From: Ectobacillus polymachus | Lineage (GTDB): Bacteria > Bacillota > Bacilli > Bacillales > Bacillaceae_G | DNA length: 64,000 nt | Direction: 5' to 3' | Assembly (NCBI RefSeq): GCF_048159605.1 | Contig: NZ_JBLREB010000002.1 | Location: forward strand, 372,001-436,000 | In this document: one piece after another, positions 59,728 to 64,000 of the stretch | How positions within the stretch are numbered: position 1 is the first letter of the stretch | How the letters are laid out: every line of letters starts with the position of its first letter | The notes under the pieces: model-generated | What the model was told of the DNA's origin: nothing | The model's database searches: none | What the model saw: only the letters and a program-made list of their open reading frames with translations | Program-made: the position numbers and the translations under genes

Positions 59728-60440
59728 GGTTAACGGCGGAAACGAGAAGTTTAACGGCGAAAAAATGAGGTGTAACGGCGAAAATCATGGAGTTAACGGC
59801 GAAAGTCGTGTGCAGAGGAGGAAAAAAGGTGGTGTGCAACATTTTAACGGCGGAAATAGGAAGTTTAACGGCGAAAAACGTGGAGTTAACGGCAAAAGGC
59901 GTGTGCAGAGGAGGAAAAAGAGGGCAGGCAACATTTTAACGGCGGAAAAAAGAAGTTTAACGGTGAAAAAATAAGGTGTAACGGCGAAAAACGCAAAGTT
60001 AACGGCAAAAGTCGGGAGTGGAGGAGGAAAAAAGAGGGAGTGCAACGTTTTAACGGCGGAAAAAAGAAGTTTAACGGCGAAAACCCAAGGTGTAACGGCG
60101 AAAAAATAAGGTGTAACGGCGAAAGTCGGGTGTGGAGGAGTAAAAAAGAGGGAAGGAAACGTTTTAACGGCGGAAATAGGAAGTTTAACGGCGAAAAAAT
60201 AAGGTGTAACGGCGAAAGGCGGGTGTGGAGGAGTAAAAAAGAGGGAGGGAAACGTTTTAACGGCGGAAATAGGAAGTTTAACGGCGAAAAAATAAGGTGT
60301 AACGGCGAAAGTCGGGTGTGGAGGAGTAAAAAAGAGGGAAGGAAACGTTTTAACGGCGGAAATAGGAAGTTTAACGGCGAAAAAATAAGGTGTAACGGCG
60401 AAACTACCGGAGTTAACGGCAAAAGCCGTGTGCAGAGGAA
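59728..60440. repeat. Array 5 of TTAACGGCGAAA repeats
   Basis: About 25 units of TTAACGGCGAAA with a second common form TTAACGGCGGAAA. Most spacings are 21 bp, broken by longer units holding GTGCAGAGGAGGAAAAA or GTGTGGAGGAGTAAAAAAG. Three nearly identical blocks (60150-60390) show recent amplification. Frames open on both strands are spacing artefacts. It lies upstream of the ABC operon and ends at a terminator. Confidence 0.9.
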
Positions 60441-60451
60441 GAGAAAATGAA

Positions 60452-60482
60452 TAATCCCCGCCTATTCATTAGGCGGGGATCT
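60452..60482 (-). terminator. Terminator of the large membrane-protein gene
   Basis: Perfect hairpin ATCCCCGCCTA-TTCAT-TAGGCGGGGAT between the repeat array and the gene at 60522. Confidence 0.8.
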
Positions 60483-60521
60483 ACTAACCACGGACCAGCG
60501 ACCAAGGAATGTAACTTGTTC

Positions 60522-63500
60522 CTAATCCCAATCTTTAAACCTCGTAATAATTTGTTCCTTTTTCGTTTGGAGGAAAGATTTTTTATCTGTGTTCTTTTTC
60601 TGTTTCTGCAATTCATAGAAACTAGCAAATCCAATTAACGTTAAGCCTGCGATGATGAGGTATCCCCACCAAGGGAAATTCCCCCAATATGGTCTGGTTT
60701 GTAATAAGACGTTTAATAGTAATACACCGATGCCGACGAAGAAATACGATTTCATGCGATAATGCATGCCGCCTAACATAGAGGCTAATGATAAAACACC
60801 GATAATAAGAGCATCATAGATGGTATTGCTCTTTAAAGCATCAGTAACCAAGATATAGGTGACAATCAGCAGCACAATCGATTGAATCGTATTCATTTGC
60901 TTTTTATAATCTTTCCAAGTATGTCTGCTTAAGAAAATCGTTAATCCGATAAACGGCAATGTATATAGCTCTGTTCTAATATATTGATTTACATCGAATT
61001 CCTTTAAAATGATATAGTACGGCAATAATAGAGAAATGGCAGTAATGGTTTTGATAATCCGTTTTTCTAAAGTCGATGTAAATCGATTGATTAGCGTATA
61101 TAAGCTGTAAACAATCAATAGAGAAGGAATTAGCTTAAACCATAATGGATCTTCGTCAGAAATGATGACAACTAATATAATGATATAAATCCAAGAAGTC
61201 ATTGTATACCAATCAATTTGTGATCGATTCGCGAGTTGTTTATAGGCAAATTTACCGAATTGATGCAGTGCGAAAAATGCTACTACGACTAATCCAATCT
61301 GTAGCGGTTTTTCAATGAAAAATAAGTAACGAACTAAGAAAATGGTGGCGATAAGTAATGGGATAATCGTAAATATCCGCCAATTTCTTTTGTGCAATAC
61401 GTATAAAGTAAGGATGGTATAGGAAATAAAGAGTCCGAAATGGAAGATGTCCATTATAAAAGGAATACCTATCAATAACCCTACAATCGTTTGGGGTATC
61501 AAGTACCAATCGATTCTTTTTTTCCAAGTTTCGTTTACCGATAACCATAATAGGGCGATGATCCCAGTGACAATAGGAAATAAATACTCACTCGTAATCA
61601 AATTGTCCAAATTATAATAAATGAGCATTAAATAAATAATAATTGGGAGCGTTGTAAAGGATGCATATAAAAATAATTTAATTTCTTGTTCATTTTTTTG
61701 TTTTAATGTGCTGTAAATGTATGCTCCTAACGCCATGAAAAGCAGTGCTGGATGTAAATGTTTGAAAATAATAAGAAATACAGTGAATAGGAAAGCACCT
61801 ATTAAATAAACATGTGCTGTCCAGAAAAAATAAGGTTTTAACTCTTGGATTTTTCTCCCCACATATTCATAAACCAATAATAAAAGAATCGGAATAAGTA
61901 ATACATAAAGGGTGTACAATGTGTTTTCTAATTTTAAGGTGACGGTCAATGATGATAAAAAGAAGACGGAAGTAATACTTACAAAAGTCCATAGAGCGTC
62001 CTTCTTCATTTTATATACTAGTAAAATATAAATAGCGATTCCACCCAAATAGATACATGATGTTATAAAAGGATGATTATAAAGTTCTAGCGGACTCATT
62101 ACTATACTGAGTGTATAAATGGCAGTTGCTGTTAAGAAAGTACTGTTATCTAAATCAAGCTGTTTTCTAGATTTCCAAACATAACTGATGGCTAATAATA
62201 GTAACCCGCTAATGGCGAAAAGACCCATGCTTCCTATATTGTTTACAATATGTCTTTCTGCATACTCGAAAAAGCTAATCAATGATAATCCCCAACTAAT
62301 CGGATTTACCCAAGTTGTAATCTTTTTCAAGTTTTTGTTCTTCGTATGATGATAAGTAAGTAGTGCAATACAACCAAATGCGAAAAAGAGAATAATAGAA
62401 TGGGTTAATGTCCCACTAGCAAAGAAGATCGACAGTACCATCGTTCCAATCGAGATGATGAAGCTACTTGTTTTTATCGCAGTAAAGTATTTAAAATGAT
62501 TTTTTAAATAAAAGACAACATACATAATCGTTGCCATCGTAAACATATATAATGATCCATAGTTTTGGACTTTGAATAGGACGAAATAGCTTTGAAAACA
62601 AGCTGCCATTAAGAAAATGGGTGCTAAATATCGGAAGATTTGTTGTTTCGCAATATTGGATAACCAAATATAATTGATCGCGATGATGAGGTAAGCAAAA
62701 AATAAAACAATCGAATCCCCATCAGAACGTAATAAAAGTCCTTGAATACTGATAAAAATAAAGGCAAAACATGAGATAATGCCGCTTGTTACTTGGAATA
62801 CCCTCTGGATATAGGCTTCTTTATTTGCGTATTGTTGAAAAATTAAATAAAGAATCCCAATCAAGGCGAACCCTATATAATCAATCGATGATAAGAAGGA
62901 ATTTTGGATTAATTGATACATTCCATAGACAAAAAGAAAGGTGAAAATATAATGATAATGCCTTGCTTTATTAACAAATACCATTGAAAGATAAAGAACT
63001 GCTGTAAGTAATAGATTAAAACTATAGAAAGTAGCATTTTCAAAGATGAATAACATGAGTAAAGTACTTAAAATTAAGTTTATTTGAGCAAACAGGAATA
63101 ATTCTTTCGTAAATAGGGCAAAACTCTGGTTGTCTTTCAGTTTATAATAGCAAAATAGTAAAAGAGCATTGTATAGCATCATCCCGAGATAGAAAAAATC
63201 ACGCGGTAAATAAGCTAGTAAAAAGCTAACCCCGATTGTGGCAGCAAGATAGGAAAACCAAACAAATAATCGATGCTTATACTTTGTAGCGATAAAGGTG
63301 TATAAAAGTAAGCAAATGCCGCTGCTGACAAAACCGAATACATATCTTCCTCCACCATATAGCGAAAGCCATGTTCCTAATAATTCAAAAAAACCGATAG
63401 AAAGAAAAGTGATTGGTAGAAATAAACTACCTAATGTCAGAAAGGCAAACGCAGTTTTATGAATATGTAGGTATTTTTCAGCAATATAACTACTACCAAA

Positions 63501-63878
63501 AAATACGATGGACACCAATGAAACGAATAATACTTTTAATACATTATTCATAGAGTGCCAATTGCTTGTGCCAAATACTAACCCGCCAATAAATAGTAAA
63601 ATAACCCCCAAAATTAAAGACCAAGAAATATTTCTTTCTCTTATTTTTTCTGGTGTTAGCGTGTTTTTGGGTTTTATCGATTTTGGCTGTTCCTTCACTA
63701 TTTGTTTTGGAACAACTACTTCTTTTTCGTGTTTTCGTTCATCAAGGTCTTGTAAATAAAGATTGTAGGCAGTTTCCATTTTGTTAAAATTAAGTTCATC
63801 AATATATTTTTCCTCTTTTAAGGTATGTAGTTCCTCTTTAAATACCTGCCTTCGGAAAGTTGAATCCCTTTTCTGCAT
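60522..63878 (-). CDS. Very large polytopic membrane protein (DUF2157-like start)
   Basis: An 1118-residue protein with a soluble N-terminal part of about 85 residues (RQVFKEELHTLKEEKYIDEL, a Lys/Glu-rich linker) and then about 30 closely packed membrane helices. The first helix region ISWSLILGVILLFIGGLVFG then TSNW recalls DUF2157/DUF2339-type membrane proteins. No catalytic motif stands out. A short basic tail closes the protein. The ATG 63878 has GGAG nine bases upstream on the minus strand. It is a single-gene unit; role unknown, perhaps envelope or spore related. Confidence 0.75.
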   Translation of the reverse strand: MQKRDSTFRRQVFKEELHTLKEEKYIDELNFNKMETAYNLYLQDLDERKHEKEVVVPKQIVKEQPKSIKPKNTLTPEKIRERNISWSLILGVILLFIGGLVFGTSNWHSMNNVLKVLFVSLVSIVFFGSSYIAEKYLHIHKTAFAFLTLGSLFLPITFLSIGFFELLGTWLSLYGGGRYVFGFVSSGICLLLYTFIATKYKHRLFVWFSYLAATIGVSFLLAYLPRDFFYLGMMLYNALLLFCYYKLKDNQSFALFTKELFLFAQINLILSTLLMLFIFENATFYSFNLLLTAVLYLSMVFVNKARHYHYIFTFLFVYGMYQLIQNSFLSSIDYIGFALIGILYLIFQQYANKEAYIQRVFQVTSGIISCFAFIFISIQGLLLRSDGDSIVLFFAYLIIAINYIWLSNIAKQQIFRYLAPIFLMAACFQSYFVLFKVQNYGSLYMFTMATIMYVVFYLKNHFKYFTAIKTSSFIISIGTMVLSIFFASGTLTHSIILFFAFGCIALLTYHHTKNKNLKKITTWVNPISWGLSLISFFEYAERHIVNNIGSMGLFAISGLLLLAISYVWKSRKQLDLDNSTFLTATAIYTLSIVMSPLELYNHPFITSCIYLGGIAIYILLVYKMKKDALWTFVSITSVFFLSSLTVTLKLENTLYTLYVLLIPILLLLVYEYVGRKIQELKPYFFWTAHVYLIGAFLFTVFLIIFKHLHPALLFMALGAYIYSTLKQKNEQEIKLFLYASFTTLPIIIYLMLIYYNLDNLITSEYLFPIVTGIIALLWLSVNETWKKRIDWYLIPQTIVGLLIGIPFIMDIFHFGLFISYTILTLYVLHKRNWRIFTIIPLLIATIFLVRYLFFIEKPLQIGLVVVAFFALHQFGKFAYKQLANRSQIDWYTMTSWIYIIILVVIISDEDPLWFKLIPSLLIVYSLYTLINRFTSTLEKRIIKTITAISLLLPYYIILKEFDVNQYIRTELYTLPFIGLTIFLSRHTWKDYKKQMNTIQSIVLLIVTYILVTDALKSNTIYDALIIGVLSLASMLGGMHYRMKSYFFVGIGVLLLNVLLQTRPYWGNFPWWGYLIIAGLTLIGFASFYELQKQKKNTDKKSFLQTKKEQIITRFKDWD

Positions 63879-64000
63879 ATGTATTCTCCTTCAACTCGTT
63901 TTCATATTCCTAAATTTTTCATTAATTCCCTATATTATAACAAATTTCGGAATTATCAGAAAGAAAGGGAGCGGCTTATTGAATCATATGCGTAAAACAC

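Noticed and set aside
59765..60450. Several frames in array 5
   Set aside because: Repeat artefacts without ribosome-binding sites.

Overview
The window looks like chromosome of a Firmicute in or near the Bacillus cereus group. Coding is dense at low GC, ribosome-binding sites are strong (AGGAGG), and GTG/TTG starts are common. GapN, DUF2164, ComK, YknXYZ/Yip1, SinR/SinI and a PelDEAFG-galE operon of the type described in B. cereus all fit. Only sequence reading was possible, so the species is not named.

Layout. 0-8 kb: membrane protein, IS3-type remnant, first short-repeat array, then a complete C4-dicarboxylate uptake unit (binding protein dctB divergent from dctS-dctR-dctP, with a cre site before dctP), DUF2164, a second repeat family, and an EamA transporter behind an attenuator-like leader. 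8-20 kb: small housekeeping and stress genes (DinB-like, gapN, VOC, yjdF with its riboswitch, alpha/beta hydrolase, MFS, azoR/marR, leuA with a leucine T-box) mixed with decayed genes (ArsR, quinone reductase, DUF4440). 20.6-26.8 kb: an unusual peptide (RiPP-like) cluster made of a Gly/Asn/His/Asp-rich precursor, HPr-kinase-like protein, PqqD-like recognition protein, SipW-type signal peptidase, ABC exporter and nucleotidyltransferase. It is followed at once by two SinI-like anti-repressors flanking a SinR-like repressor. The precursor promoter carries SinR-type GTTCTYT boxes between and after its -35/-10 elements.

26.8-30.5 kb: small genes, a nonsense-broken quinone reductase, and the longest repeat array. 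30.5-42 kb: a c-di-GMP and exopolysaccharide region with a PAS-GGDEF-degenerate EAL protein, a GH114-type glycosidase behind a c-di-GMP-I riboswitch, galE, and the Pel operon pelD-E-A-F-G read on the minus strand. PelD keeps an RxxD c-di-GMP site. 42-51 kb: an FtsW/RodA protein with an apparent ATC start, DUF523, the yknXYZ-yknW toxin-defence exporter, a sigma factor next to comK, and a DoxX protein. 51-60 kb: a GW-repeat C39-peptidase-like secreted protein sitting between a whole and an internally deleted copy of a DUF4359 gene, DUF2922/DUF1659, and an antimicrobial-peptide-type ABC transporter with its two-component system. 60-64 kb: a repeat array and an 1118-residue polytopic membrane protein.

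Cross-cutting signal. Six intergenic arrays of 12-13 bp motifs occur. They belong to three families that differ in sequence but share one grammar, TTTAW-NNN-CGAAA, at a 21-bp period (NNN = CGG, CGA or TAT). This shared rule and the SinR-linked peptide cluster without any macrocyclase are the two observations most worth following.
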